From contig NZ_FONY01000020.1 of the NCBI RefSeq assembly GCF_900113045.1, forward strand, positions 1 through 64,000: 64,000 bases of DNA, given 5' to 3'. Shown here piece by piece: positions 27,506 to 36,257 of this stretch (positions are counted from its first letter, which is position 1; each line of letters opens with the position of its first letter). A program made the position numbers and the translations under genes. The stretch comes from Thermoflexibacter ruber. GTDB taxonomy: Bacteria; Bacteroidota; Bacteroidia; Cytophagales; Thermoflexibacteraceae. A model generated the notes under the pieces. It had not been told where the DNA came from. It did not search any database and was given only the letters and a program-made list of their open reading frames with translations.

Positions 27506-29518
27506 TTAACCTTCATAAGCCTCTAATTCTCTAAGTTCCCTTTCAAAGCCACCAGAAAGGATGGGAAATCTACACCATGTTTTAGGGTCAAGGTTTTTGT
27601 CGTCCAAGTGAAAGGAAGGAGCATAACGCTCTCTTTTCCACTGGTTTCGACACCATAGTTTGAAAAATTTAGCTACCCAAGTTTTCAGTTGTGCCTTCGT
27701 ATATTGCGGGTATTTCAACTGCAAAAGGATATAACATTCCAAAGGCATTTTCTTATCGCGAATCGCCGCTTCCTCGATAGAGTCGAGCAAGTCGTAAGGC
27801 ATTAAGTCGTCCTCATCGGTTTGCTTGTTTTCCAAAGGACGCAACTCTGCCGTAGGCTGTTGCTCGTTTACGTATTGGAGGGCAGGAATCCTAAAAAACT
27901 CTTCTGTGCCTTTGAGGTCATAGCCTACCTTTTCTAACCAACGCAACCACTGACGTAAAAACGCCTTGTCGATGCCTGCGATGGGGCTAAGCCCGCCAGA
28001 GGTATCGCCGTCCATAGTGGCGTAACCCACCGCTGCCTCTGAGCGATTGCTTGTAGAAAGTAACAAAGCATTTTTGATATTAGCAAGCATCCAAATACTT
28101 GGAGCGCGTACTCTTGCTTGAATATTTTGTAAGGGAATATCATCGGTCTGCCAGCTTAGCTCTCTACCTATAGCATTGGAAATCAGGTAAGTATATTCTT
28201 TGTAAATGGTGTTGATATTGAACTCGTAAAACTTCGCATTGACGGCTTTAGCTACTTCTCTTGCAGCAGTTTGCGTTACAATAGAACTGTTTTCTGTGGG
28301 CTGATAAGCCGTGGTAATTAACCTGTGAGCTATTTCATCTACAGTTTGGCAGTGTTGTATTTCTTTGATATACGCTAACTTTTGTTTGAACTTTTCTAAG
28401 CCAATACTTTCTATGCCCATTTTAATCATCAAGTAACAGCAACAAGTAATTGCTGAGGAGTCTGCCCCTCCACTTAGCGAAATCACAAAACCTTTAGAAT
28501 AGCTTTTTCTCATGTAATCAAACAACCCCAAAGCCTGTACCCTTGCAAATTCTTCTTCTTGCAAATACTGACTTTTCTCCCAAGGATTATCTAAAATTTG
28601 TGGATTTTCGGGTAAGATTTGAGGATAGGTAAAGTCGACTTCTATGCAAGTATCCTGCATATCAGGTACGTTAAAAACGGTACTTGCCTGCGCCTGTGCC
28701 ATGCGAGCCTCTGCAATATCAATCACTGCACTCGTTACCAAATAATCATCAAAGGTCAGCCTTTCGCCTACCGCTACTAAAGTACCGGAGGAAGCAATCA
28801 AAGTACCTCCATCATAAATCGCTCTCCCTGCCTCGTTCCCAAGCAAATTGGCATAAATGTAGGCTGTGCCAAAAGCACGAGAACCTTCCAATACAAATCG
28901 CTTGCGAATGTCTAATTTAGAAAAGGCAAAATGGCTTGCACTTGGGTTCATAATCAAATCTATGCCAAACTTATACAACTTCCGCCCCGGACGGTTGGCT
29001 ACCCAAGCATCTTCGCAAATCTCAAAGCCTATTTTTACTCCCCCTACGTTGTAATGAATATCACCTAAAGGGTAAGATTTTTTATTCCCTTTTTTGTCTG
29101 TAATCGTAATGTCTATTTTCTCATCTTCGGGCCAAGGAGTAAACCAACGCGGTTCGTAGTGAATCCCATTGCCTGCTAAAAATCTTTTTGCCACAAAACC
29201 AATGATTTGCTCATTAATCACAAGACAGGCAGTATTAAAAATGCGATTTTGGTACATCAGAGGTAATCCAAGGCAAACAACCATGTTGCTTGTATGCGGT
29301 AGAATTTCATGCAAGACCTCCATTGCCGTTTGATGTACGCCAATAGAGTAAAAAGCGTCTTCGCAACCGTAGCCTGTGATGCAGAGTTCGGGCAAGCACA
29401 AGATGCTCACTTTTTGTTTGCGGGCTTCTTCTATCGCATTGATAATGTTTTGCTTATTATTTTCCCATGCTAAAGGAGTTTGATTGAGTACAGCCCCTGC
29501 TACTTTGATGAGTTTCAT
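27506..29518 (-). CDS. nadE: Glutamine-dependent NAD+ synthetase
   Basis: Makes NAD+ from nicotinate adenine dinucleotide, ATP and glutamine. The N-terminal nitrilase-type glutaminase half has the catalytic Glu44 (CLPELCITGYG) and the nucleophile Cys in GFEICEDAW; the C-terminal synthetase half has the ATP P-loop SGGADSSAI and the block STSNRSEAAVGYATMDGDTSGGLSPI. The start is the ATG complement at 29516-29518 (MKLIKVAGAV); a 13-residue upstream extension is unconserved. The 670-residue length is normal for the two-domain form. It converges with the CHAT gene, 10 bases apart. Confidence 0.96.
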   Translation of the reverse strand: MKLIKVAGAVLNQTPLAWENNKQNIINAIEEARKQKVSILCLPELCITGYGCEDAFYSIGVHQTAMEVLHEILPHTSNMVVCLGLPLMYQNRIFNTACLVINEQIIGFVAKRFLAGNGIHYEPRWFTPWPEDEKIDITITDKKGNKKSYPLGDIHYNVGGVKIGFEICEDAWVANRPGRKLYKFGIDLIMNPSASHFAFSKLDIRKRFVLEGSRAFGTAYIYANLLGNEAGRAIYDGGTLIASSGTLVAVGERLTFDDYLVTSAVIDIAEARMAQAQASTVFNVPDMQDTCIEVDFTYPQILPENPQILDNPWEKSQYLQEEEFARVQALGLFDYMRKSYSKGFVISLSGGADSSAITCCCYLMIKMGIESIGLEKFKQKLAYIKEIQHCQTVDEIAHRLITTAYQPTENSSIVTQTAAREVAKAVNAKFYEFNINTIYKEYTYLISNAIGRELSWQTDDIPLQNIQARVRAPSIWMLANIKNALLLSTSNRSEAAVGYATMDGDTSGGLSPIAGIDKAFLRQWLRWLEKVGYDLKGTEEFFRIPALQYVNEQQPTAELRPLENKQTDEDDLMPYDLLDSIEEAAIRDKKMPLECYILLQLKYPQYTKAQLKTWVAKFFKLWCRNQWKRERYAPSFHLDDKNLDPKTWCRFPILSGGFERELRELEAYEG

Positions 29519-29689
29519 ATTGTTATTTTTTTGAGATGTGTTAGAAATGCCTTGCAAATATTTACAATATTACGAACTTAGTGTAAAAAATACAACGTAA
29601 AAATTAGCCATTAAGTTAAGAAAATTTTTTACATTTTTAGAAAACTATTTACTTACAAAGATATTTATTGCTATGTAATATTTATTAGA

Positions 29690-29721
29690 TTTGAATATTT
29701 CAAGGCAAGTGCCTATTTTTG
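29690..29721 (+). promoter_or_regulatory. Promoter of the LON-domain gene
   Basis: A -33 TTTG (29690-29693) and a -7 TATTTTTG (29714-29721) are separated by 20 bases, matching the Bacteroidota consensus. The start codon lies 31 bases downstream. Confidence 0.6.
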
Positions 29722-29751
29722 AGAAAAGCATAATTAAAAACTTTTACAATA

Positions 29752-30378
29752 ATGGTATTACCTTTGTTCCCACTGAATTTGGTCGTTTTTCCCCAAGAGG
29801 AACTGAACCTACATATCTTTGAACCACGCTACAAGCAGTTAGTTAATGACTGCATAAACCAAAAAGCAACTTTTGGGATTCCCGTATTTTTAGAAAACAA
29901 GATTCAGGAAATAGGGGTAGAGGTACAAATCACTGCCTTAGTCAATCGCTATCCCGATGGACGCATGGACATCAAAACACGCGGAGAGCGTATTTTTCGT
30001 TTAAAAAGTTTTTTCAATCCTATGCTCGGCAAAATGCACGCAGGAGGAGAAGTGGAATTTCTTGAAACAGAGGAAGACTCGGATATGTTGCAACGCCTGC
30101 TTTTTATTGAAGCCGTTTCTCAGCTCTACGAAATTCTGAATGTCAAAGCAGAACTTAAAAGCGATGTGCCTTTTCTCTCTTATCAATATGCCCACAAAAT
30201 AGGGCTTTCCCTTAAGCAAGAGTATGAACTGCTTACCTTGCTTGCAGAAAGCGAACGCATAGACTATTTGATAGAGCATCTTCGCAAATCTATCCCTATT
30301 GTCAGAGAAATGGAGCGAACTAAGCAAGTCATCCGTATGAATGGACACTTCAAAAACTTAGACCCACTCAAGTTTTAG
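29752..30378 (+). CDS. Stand-alone LON N-terminal (substrate-binding) domain protein
   Basis: 208 residues matching the N-terminal domain of Lon protease: MVLPLFPLNLVVFPQEELNLHIFEPRYKQLVNDC, then a PUA-like beta core with IKTRGERIFRLKSFF and a C-terminal helical bundle. There is no AAA+ or protease part, so it is not Lon itself. Stand-alone proteins of this kind are widespread; their role is not established, and substrate or adaptor binding is only a guess from the domain. It has its own promoter and converges with the serine hydrolase gene, 4 bases apart. Confidence 0.88.
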   Translation: MVLPLFPLNLVVFPQEELNLHIFEPRYKQLVNDCINQKATFGIPVFLENKIQEIGVEVQITALVNRYPDGRMDIKTRGERIFRLKSFFNPMLGKMHAGGEVEFLETEEDSDMLQRLLFIEAVSQLYEILNVKAELKSDVPFLSYQYAHKIGLSLKQEYELLTLLAESERIDYLIEHLRKSIPIVREMERTKQVIRMNGHFKNLDPLKF

Positions 30379-30382
30379 ATAT

Positions 30383-31633
30383 TTAGTGTACTTTATACTT
30401 TTGGAGGTTAGGTTTATGGCTGCGCTTTCTCTTTAATTCGTGTTCATAGATTACCCTGCCCAGATTAGCCAGAAATGGATAGCCTATGCCATCATACTCA
30501 TATACCCCGTCATTAAAAATTTGGTTTTCATTGACGTGAATCACGGCAGAGAGCATAAATTCTATTTGATTCTCAAAATCTACGATGTAAGCTGTATCAA
30601 TCAAGTAGCCATACGCATTGCCTACTTTGTTAAAAATGCGTATTTTTTCTGGCTCTACTTTCTTCTTGCCGTCTCCATACATCAAAAATTTCACATAGTA
30701 GTCATTATACGTTGTATCCTTCTTATAATCAGGATAATCGCACTCTCTTGGCAAGATAGACAAGCTCTGATACAAAAAGCGATAATCTTCCTCACTGAGA
30801 TTAAATCTTTGATTTTCAGGTGTAATTTCTGGGAACATCACTGCTTTTAGTATCTCATGCAGATTTTCCAAAGAAATATAGTTGCTATTGGTAAAATCCA
30901 TAGGCTGATTGACCAACTCGTTCTGACGTATAAAACCCTTGCCTGTGATTTGATTTTTAAGTTTGAAGGGATAAGACTTTTTGTTGTAAGCCATAGGTTG
31001 CCTGTAAATCTCGTTTTCTCCCTCGTAGAAGGACATAGGATTGGTGTATTTGGCACGCTCTCCTCCGTCTCCAATAGAGAGCCGATGAGTAATTCTCAAA
31101 TCTTGAAAACCTTTCTGGTATAGCTTTTCGTTGAGATATTCCTGCCCTAAAAACTCATATAATCGATTAAAGGCATCATTATCGCTTACGGCGAATAACT
31201 TTTTGATATAGTGAGCAATAGAGGGAGAGTAGTCTTTAGCTGAGGAATCATAAACCACTTTGGTTTGTCCTGTATATCCGCTGTCTATCTTCATGCGAGA
31301 ATATTTGTTCAAACCCTTTATATTCAGCTCATTGAGCTTTTCTAAGGCAAGGAAAGCAGCAGGCATCTTTACGGTGCTTGCAGGATAAAAGTAAAAAGAT
31401 TTATCTACCCGATAGTGGAAGTCTTTGAATGAAGGAAGGTTGTTTTCATCTCTATCTATTTGGCTGTAAATGATTTGTATTTGATACTTGGCTGGATTTT
31501 GGAGTACTTTGGCAAAAAAGTTTTTGTTGTTCTGCAAAAGCTGTTCTAAGAATTGTGTATCAATTTTTTTAGTTTGACAAAAAGCAAAAAAAAACTGAAA
31601 TAGGAAGAAGTTGAGTAAGAGTATTTTTTTCAT
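30383..31633 (-). CDS. Class A beta-lactamase-like serine hydrolase, exported
   Basis: 416 residues with a signal peptide (ending FAFCQ). The mature part has the serine-hydrolase signature ASTVKM (SxxK, Ser86 and Lys89) and the SDN triad (Ser150-Asp151-Asn152); a KVG in FNKVGNAYG takes the place of the KTG of true beta-lactamases. It is longer than class A enzymes (about 290), with extra C-terminal sequence. Candidate roles are peptidoglycan or ester hydrolysis; I see no proof of antibiotic hydrolysis. Its upstream neighbour is the broken HipA N-domain gene. Confidence 0.8.
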   Translation of the reverse strand: MKKILLLNFFLFQFFFAFCQTKKIDTQFLEQLLQNNKNFFAKVLQNPAKYQIQIIYSQIDRDENNLPSFKDFHYRVDKSFYFYPASTVKMPAAFLALEKLNELNIKGLNKYSRMKIDSGYTGQTKVVYDSSAKDYSPSIAHYIKKLFAVSDNDAFNRLYEFLGQEYLNEKLYQKGFQDLRITHRLSIGDGGERAKYTNPMSFYEGENEIYRQPMAYNKKSYPFKLKNQITGKGFIRQNELVNQPMDFTNSNYISLENLHEILKAVMFPEITPENQRFNLSEEDYRFLYQSLSILPRECDYPDYKKDTTYNDYYVKFLMYGDGKKKVEPEKIRIFNKVGNAYGYLIDTAYIVDFENQIEFMLSAVIHVNENQIFNDGVYEYDGIGYPFLANLGRVIYEHELKRKRSHKPNLQKYKVH

Positions 31634-31768
31634 AAATGAATTTTTGGGTTATCAAATTATTTTCAAAGTTTAGCCTCGAGTACTTAAACAAGATAACAAA
31701 TTAAAAGTTTCTGAAATTACTGCAAAAGTCTTGACCTTCCTTTTCTATTGTAAAACAACTGTAACATC

Positions 31769-32126
31769 TTATTTTCTGCTTAAATTTTCTCTAAAATAAA
31801 CTCCATCTACGGTATTATAACGTGTCGTTTTTACAAGCAACTTAAAATAATCTTTTTCATCTATCTTCGTTTGGCGCGCCTTGTAGAAGCCTTCTGAGAT
31901 TAGCCCAAAAAAGTAAGGAAAAAGAATATCTCTGATTGGTATTCTTGTTGGTTTTGGGTAAGCTAAGGCTTATTGCCTGTGTAGTAGGATTATTAAAATA
32001 TCTTGGATAATATCGGAATCTATAACTTATTTTTCCGTTTTTTACTTCTTTGTAGAGATTGCCCACCCAAATTCCATTTTTATAAACTTTTACCTTCTGT
32101 GAACTTTTATTTTTTTGGGTTCTCAT
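31769..32126 (-). pseudogene. HipA N-terminal-domain protein, frameshifted in an A/T homopolymer
   Basis: The frame from 32126 reads VKVYKNGIWVGNLYKEVKNG, SYRFRYYPRYF and AISLSLPKTNK, as in HipA N-terminal domains, then goes off into unrelated residues. In the next frame the domain resumes: FPYFFGLISEGFYKARQ matches the family block F-P-x-F-F-x-G-L-x-x-E-G. Removing one T from the five-T run (plus strand 31919-31923) restores one frame of about 118 codons ending at 31769. Bacteroidota often encode HipA as separate N and C parts with a HipB antitoxin; neither a kinase half nor HipB is nearby. So this is an orphan, decayed toxin fragment or a phase-variable or sequencing-error site. Confidence 0.7.
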
Positions 32127-32208
32127 CGTAATTTTTCAAACTTTTAACCAAAGTTAATAAAAAGTTTCTCTCTTTCAAATCTCACCAATTCAATTAAAAA
32201 CCTCCTTC

Positions 32209-33600
32209 TCAAAATCCATAATTCAGCACCACATTGTAGTTGCCCATATCTACTCTATTAATCCTATACCGCTCATTGTCATAGATTTCTCCATTGTTTA
32301 CTTTGTAAACTGCTAAGACTTGTACGTCTAAACCTTCTAACAAGCCTTTGAAACGGTAGCGCATTTCTGCATTGAGTTGGAAAAAGGAAGGCATACCATA
32401 TTTGTTTAGACGGGTATTTTTTACATCAGGCATTTGGTAGTGTCCTATGCCACCCTCAAAGCGCAGTCTTTTTTGTGGAACTTGGTGAATAAAGTATAAG
32501 TTTATTGCATGAACATCTCCAAATCCATCGCTGCGTTCTCTTTTCATAAAAGTAAAAAAAGGCTCTAATCCCCACTCTCTTGGCGAAAGAAAACGACTGT
32601 CTGCGGTGATGCGGGTATAGTTGAGTTGTAGTTGAGCGTTATTTTTTTGATAAGCAATGCGTCCGCTCAATGCCCAAGCGTGTGTGTTTGGTGTAATGTA
32701 TGTTCTTGCCAAATCTTCATTTCCTCCTTGATTAACCGCATCTTGGCGGTTGGCTTGGAAGGCGAGTAAAATTTTATCCTTATTTTTAAGGGAAAAACTC
32801 CTTTCTACTTGGGCAAAAGCAAGGTTGTAAATGTTTTCTAAAAAGTAATTCCTTAGTGTAATTTTTACTTGATTTTTAAACTGGTAATGCCCACCAATTA
32901 AAAGCAATCCCTTGCTTGTCAAATTATTAGCATAGCCAGAACGAGAGCCATCAGGGTTGATGCCTGTGGGATAAGTGCCTATGGACTCTGCGATGCTGTA
33001 CCACTTTTGCGTAGAGCGAGGAGCAGAACGGTACAAATATCCTCCTTCCAAATGCAAGTTGTTTCTCGGGTTCAAGTCTATCCAAAGCCCTTCCATAAAT
33101 GAGGGTCGCATTCTGCCGTCCTGCGGGTGAATGTAAGGAAGTGTAAGTAACTGTTTCCCCAAAGTAATGCTTGATTTGTTCCAACTATACCGCAAAAAAA
33201 GTTCTTCTATCCTCACCAATTCATTTTTTTGAGAAAAATTAGTAACATCATACAAACCAATCACGTAGCGGTCTGGGGCGTTGGTTAGTGGGTCATTTTT
33301 CGTAAAGTCAGAAGAAGCAATATCATAAGTTACTGAGCCTGCTATCCCTAACTGAAAGCCTTTGTACTTGGCAGTTTCGTAGCGCAAAACTCCCGCTACT
33401 GCGTAGCCGTAAGAATCAGTGAGTTGTCCATTGTTGTCGTTGAGCATGAGAAAATTTCTGAACAATCCGCCAACTTTTCCTTTGGTAAAAGCCTGTCGCA
33501 GGTTCGTGCTATCTTTTTGAATGGTAGTATTTTGTGCCTCCACTTTTTTAGATAAAAATAAGAATAGCAAAAGGCTCAATATCAGGTATTTGTTTTTCAT
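32209..33600 (-). CDS. OprD-like outer-membrane porin
   Basis: 463 residues with a signal peptide (ending VEAQ) and beta-barrel character throughout: alternating polar and hydrophobic strands and a terminal Phe (VVLNYGF). The motif FTKGKVGGLFRNFLM near the mature N-terminus and SSITLGKQLLTLPYIHPQDGRM, a plug or strand region, resemble OprD/OpdQ-type porins of other phyla. It would let small anions or nutrients cross the outer membrane. It begins the sulfur locus downstream of the TsdA-like gene (76 bases), suggesting passage of sulfur anions such as thiosulfate or tetrathionate, by context only. Confidence 0.75.
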   Translation of the reverse strand: MKNKYLILSLLLFLFLSKKVEAQNTTIQKDSTNLRQAFTKGKVGGLFRNFLMLNDNNGQLTDSYGYAVAGVLRYETAKYKGFQLGIAGSVTYDIASSDFTKNDPLTNAPDRYVIGLYDVTNFSQKNELVRIEELFLRYSWNKSSITLGKQLLTLPYIHPQDGRMRPSFMEGLWIDLNPRNNLHLEGGYLYRSAPRSTQKWYSIAESIGTYPTGINPDGSRSGYANNLTSKGLLLIGGHYQFKNQVKITLRNYFLENIYNLAFAQVERSFSLKNKDKILLAFQANRQDAVNQGGNEDLARTYITPNTHAWALSGRIAYQKNNAQLQLNYTRITADSRFLSPREWGLEPFFTFMKRERSDGFGDVHAINLYFIHQVPQKRLRFEGGIGHYQMPDVKNTRLNKYGMPSFFQLNAEMRYRFKGLLEGLDVQVLAVYKVNNGEIYDNERYRINRVDMGNYNVVLNYGF

Positions 33601-33675
33601 ATTTTGTTATTTTACTGCAAAATGATTGTCCCTATGGGGACTTTAAATGAACAATAAATTTGAAACAACTCATAA

Positions 33676-34734
33676 CTACTTTTTTCTTGCTTCTGCTATG
33701 GGTTTAAAGGGACCGAACTTATGTTGTTGTTCTGAAAAACTATCTGCAAATGGACCGAAAGGGTGGTCTATAGGCTTACCTGCAAGGTTTTTCCAATCAT
33801 TTTTCATTACTGTTGTTCTTACGTCAGGGCGGGGCATACTGTTGATATAAGCGGCAACGTCCCAAGCCTCCTCGTCTGTAACCAAAGGTCTATCGTAGCT
33901 TGCTGCCCACGGCATATTGGCTTTGACATAGCTTGCTAAGCGAGAGAGTCGGTAAAGTCCAGCTCCATTGTTATAGCTATTTTTTCCCCAAAGTGGAGGA
34001 TACTGATAGCCTGTTCCGTCTGGCATAGGAACGCCACTTCCGTCTAATTGATGACATGAAAAACATTTTTTCTCATAGACAATTTTCCCTTTTTCTGGGT
34101 CAGCGGCTCTATCCAAGTAAGGTAGTTCTACTAATCCTGACCCTTTAGGAGTTTCTCCTCTCTTTACATCTTTGCCCAGCCAGCTGATATAGGCAACTAT
34201 TGCGTGCATTTCTCTGCTTGCTGTGTCTAAGGGCTTTCCATTCAAGCTACGTTCAAAGCAATCATTGACGCGTTTTTGTATAGTTTCTACCGTTCCAGAC
34301 CTTTCCCTGAACTTAGGATAGGTAGAAGCTACTGCGCTGTAATTGTTTCCAAAAGGCTTTGTGCCTGCGTCCAAGTGACAGTTTTGGCAGTTCATTCCGT
34401 TACTCATTTTTGCCACAGAACCATTTGTACCTAAGTAAATGGCGGTATTTTTTATCAATTCTCTTCCATAACGAATCAGCTTACCCTGTTCGTCTTGGGG
34501 AATTGTGCTGGTATCTGGGGCTTGCCAAAGGGGTGGGAAAGTTGTTTGTCCTTGAACTGTAGCTAAGTTTTCTACTTTTTCTTGCCTTTCCCGTTCTTTC
34601 CAAGAAAAATCGATATTTCTCAAAAAAAGTAAGGTGAAAATCGTTAGTAAGCCCACAGGTACAAAAAGCAAAAGAAAATTGGCATACCTAAGTATTTTAG
34701 CTATTTCCCTTTGTTGTAAATCTTTGTTTTCCAT
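33676..34734 (-). CDS. Dihaem cytochrome c, TsdA-like thiosulfate dehydrogenase
   Basis: Probably oxidises thiosulfate to tetrathionate in the periplasm, or the reverse. An N-terminal membrane anchor (about 18-38) is followed by two haem sites, MNCQNCHLDAG (Cys116, Cys119, His120) and KCFSCHQLDG (Cys224, Cys227, His228). Cys159 in NDCFERSLNG lies 39 residues after the first haem His; in known TsdA the unusual axial Cys of haem 1 lies about 43 residues after, so Cys159 is the likely equivalent. Met274 (KANMPW) could be a ligand of haem 2. It sits in the sulfur locus behind an intergenic palindrome pair. Confidence 0.8.
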   Translation of the reverse strand: MENKDLQQREIAKILRYANFLLLFVPVGLLTIFTLLFLRNIDFSWKERERQEKVENLATVQGQTTFPPLWQAPDTSTIPQDEQGKLIRYGRELIKNTAIYLGTNGSVAKMSNGMNCQNCHLDAGTKPFGNNYSAVASTYPKFRERSGTVETIQKRVNDCFERSLNGKPLDTASREMHAIVAYISWLGKDVKRGETPKGSGLVELPYLDRAADPEKGKIVYEKKCFSCHQLDGSGVPMPDGTGYQYPPLWGKNSYNNGAGLYRLSRLASYVKANMPWAASYDRPLVTDEEAWDVAAYINSMPRPDVRTTVMKNDWKNLAGKPIDHPFGPFADSFSEQQHKFGPFKPIAEARKK

Positions 34735-34766
34735 GTGTTTAAATTTGGAAAATTAATTGACTCTTG

Positions 34767-34827
34767 CTTTTCACGTGATAACTGAAAAGATAGTTATTCA
34801 ATTTTTTACGTGTTATCACGTAAAAAA
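34767..34827. repeat. Two palindromes of the sulfur-locus family
   Basis: 34767-34789 pairs CTTTTCA with TGAAAAG around CGTGATAAC. 34802-34827 pairs TTTTTTACGTG with CACGTAAAAAA around TTAT, 11 bp perfect. The first looks like the palindrome at 39000 with three bases lost. They lie between the TsdA-like start and the first YeeE stop. Confidence 0.75.
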
Positions 34828-34834
34828 TAATACC

Positions 34835-35353
34835 TTAATGAGGTAATTTTTCTCTAAGTTTTCCATATACCCAAGTTCCTGCAATAGCACTCAACAAAGT
34901 AATGCTAATTACTCCAAACCCATTGCCTATTTGAGCAAACAAGGGACCGGGACAAGCCCCCGTAATCGCCCAACCTAAACCAAAAATCAATCCTCCATAG
35001 ATTTGTCCTTTACTGAACTCTTTGTTGTCTATGGTGATTTTTTCCCCATAGATAGACTTGATATTCAGTCTTTTAATAAGTTGAACGGAGATAAGCCCTA
35101 CTATTACCGCAGTGCCAATCACTCCGTACATGTGGAAAGAGGTCAGGTGGAACATTTCTTGGATACGAAACCAGCTAATGATTTCCGCCTTGACAAAGAC
35201 AATCCCAAAAACAATTCCAACCACCATGTACTTAAAATTGTACCACCAAGGGTGTTGTAAGGCAGATTCATTGGTACACATTGCATCTGTATGGCGAACA
35301 TCTGCATTGATAATTTCTTCTATTTCAGTAGTTTTGATGATAGTTTTTTCCAT
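34835..35353 (-). CDS. YeeE/YedE-family half-transporter (thiosulfate uptake), second half
   Basis: 172 residues. The start chosen is the ATG complement at 35351-35353 (MEKTIIKTTEIEEI), because further upstream the frame runs into a palindromic repeat. After a hydrophilic N-terminus come about four membrane segments; the key motif is GWAITGACPGPLFAQIG, matching the conserved cysteine motif of the YeeE/TsuA thiosulfate transporter. Single-chain transporters carry two such motifs; here this gene has one and the gene at 35594 the other, so they likely pair. The paired genes are followed on the strand by the TsdA-like cytochrome. Confidence 0.82.
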   Translation of the reverse strand: MEKTIIKTTEIEEIINADVRHTDAMCTNESALQHPWWYNFKYMVVGIVFGIVFVKAEIISWFRIQEMFHLTSFHMYGVIGTAVIVGLISVQLIKRLNIKSIYGEKITIDNKEFSKGQIYGGLIFGLGWAITGACPGPLFAQIGNGFGVISITLLSAIAGTWVYGKLREKLPH

Positions 35354-35366
35354 AATTTTAATTTTG

Positions 35367-35392
35367 TTTATCATGTGATAACACATGATAAA
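35367..35392. repeat. 26-bp palindrome upstream of the first YeeE gene
   Basis: Perfect 11-bp arms TTTATCATGTG and CACATGATAAA with the loop ATAA. It sits 14 bases upstream of the start codon on the minus strand, so it could act as an operator or mRNA structure. Confidence 0.8.
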
Positions 35393-35453
35393 TTGACTTG
35401 ATGTTGATTTTTAACTCATTTGTTTTGCAATTTTGCAAGTGTTTTTCGGTTTG

Positions 35454-35494
35454 TTTATCACGTACTTCGTACCGAGTACAAAATACGTGATAAA
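35454..35494. repeat. Long palindrome, second copy in the yeeE gap
   Basis: Perfect 11-bp arms TTTATCACGTA and TACGTGATAAA enclose 19 bases that hold an inner inverted repeat. The flanks (G before, TTGACTTG after) are shared with the palindrome at 35367, so the two copies are related by duplication. Confidence 0.75.
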
Positions 35495-35556
35495 TTGACT
35501 TGTTTTCCTTTTAGTTCTTTGTCAATTTTACAAGCGTTTCTCGAGCCATTTGTCAT

Positions 35557-35582
35557 CTTATCATGTGTTTTCACATGATAAG
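35557..35582. repeat. 26-bp palindrome after the second YeeE gene
   Basis: Perfect 11-bp arms CTTATCATGTG and CACATGATAAG with loop TTTT, 11 bases after the stop of the gene at 35594-36160 in its direction of transcription. Could serve as a stem-loop after that gene or belong to the operator-like family. Confidence 0.75.
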
Positions 35583-35593
35583 CATATTCAAAC

Positions 35594-36160
35594 TCATAAA
35601 AACTTGAAAATCAGTGGTAATAATACATTAGCAGAAATAAAACCACCCACCATGAAGCTAATAGTAGCTATGAGCGAAGGTACTTGCAAATTGGACAAGC
35701 CCATGATAGAATGTCCAGAAGTACAGCCCCCCGCATAGCGAGTTCCAAAACCTACTAAGAAACCACCTAAGACAAAGAAAATGAAACCTTTGAGAGTAAA
35801 AAGATTATCCCAAGTGAAAATTTCTGCGGGCATAAGGCTACTAAAATCACTAATGCCGTAGCTTGCTAAGATTTGTTGGGTGCTTTCTGAAATTTGGATA
35901 GCTTCAGGGTTTTGTAAGAAAAGATGTGCAAAAAAACCTCCCAGAAATATTCCCGCTACAAAAAATAGATTCCATGCTTCCTTTTTCCAATCATATTTGA
36001 AAAAAGGAATATTCGCAGGCATACAAGCGGCGCATACGTGCCTCAAAGAAGACGAAATCCCAAATTTTTTATTCCCTAAAATGAGTAGAGTAGGTACAGT
36101 AAGCCCTATCATCACCCCTGCCACTGACCAATGCCAAGGCTGTTGCAAAAATTCTAACAT
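35594..36160 (-). CDS. YeeE/YedE-family half-transporter (thiosulfate uptake), first half
   Basis: 188 residues with about five membrane segments. The key motif GFGTRYAGGCTSGHSIMGLSNL is the conserved glycine-cysteine block of YeeE/TsuA, where the cysteine handles thiosulfate by hydrogen bonding. A second pair of cysteines (HVCAACMP) lies in the N-terminal half. With the gene at 34835 it would make one transporter from two chains. It lies about 100 bases after the persulfide dioxygenase-rhodanese gene on the same strand. Confidence 0.85.
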   Translation of the reverse strand: MLEFLQQPWHWSVAGVMIGLTVPTLLILGNKKFGISSSLRHVCAACMPANIPFFKYDWKKEAWNLFFVAGIFLGGFFAHLFLQNPEAIQISESTQQILASYGISDFSSLMPAEIFTWDNLFTLKGFIFFVLGGFLVGFGTRYAGGCTSGHSIMGLSNLQVPSLIATISFMVGGFISANVLLPLIFKFL

Positions 36161-36219
36161 AATTTTCTTAGTTATGAGTTACAAGCGATTAGTTATGACT
36201 GGTATATTGTCTTATCTAT

Positions 36220-36246
36220 GCTGACAGGTTTTTTACACCTGTCAGC
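36220..36246. repeat. Intergenic hairpin with TGACAGGT core
   Basis: Perfect 10-bp arms GCTGACAGGT and ACCTGTCAGC with a 7-base loop, 12 bases after the MBL-rhodanese stop on the minus strand. It shares the core TGACAGGTTTT with the long palindrome at 59094, so it belongs to a dispersed family; it may also stop transcription. Confidence 0.65.
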
Positions 36247-36257
36247 TATAAAAAGTA

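Noticed and set aside
29752-30378. Lon protease
   Set aside because: Only the N-terminal domain is present; there is no AAA+ or peptidase part and the downstream gene is on the other strand.
30383-31633. True class A beta-lactamase
   Set aside because: SxxK and SDN are present, but KTG reads KVG and the protein is far longer than class A enzymes, so only the fold is claimed.
35112-35378. 88-codon plus-strand frame opposite the YeeE gene
   Set aside because: It is the antisense shadow of a membrane-protein gene with clear family motifs on the minus strand.
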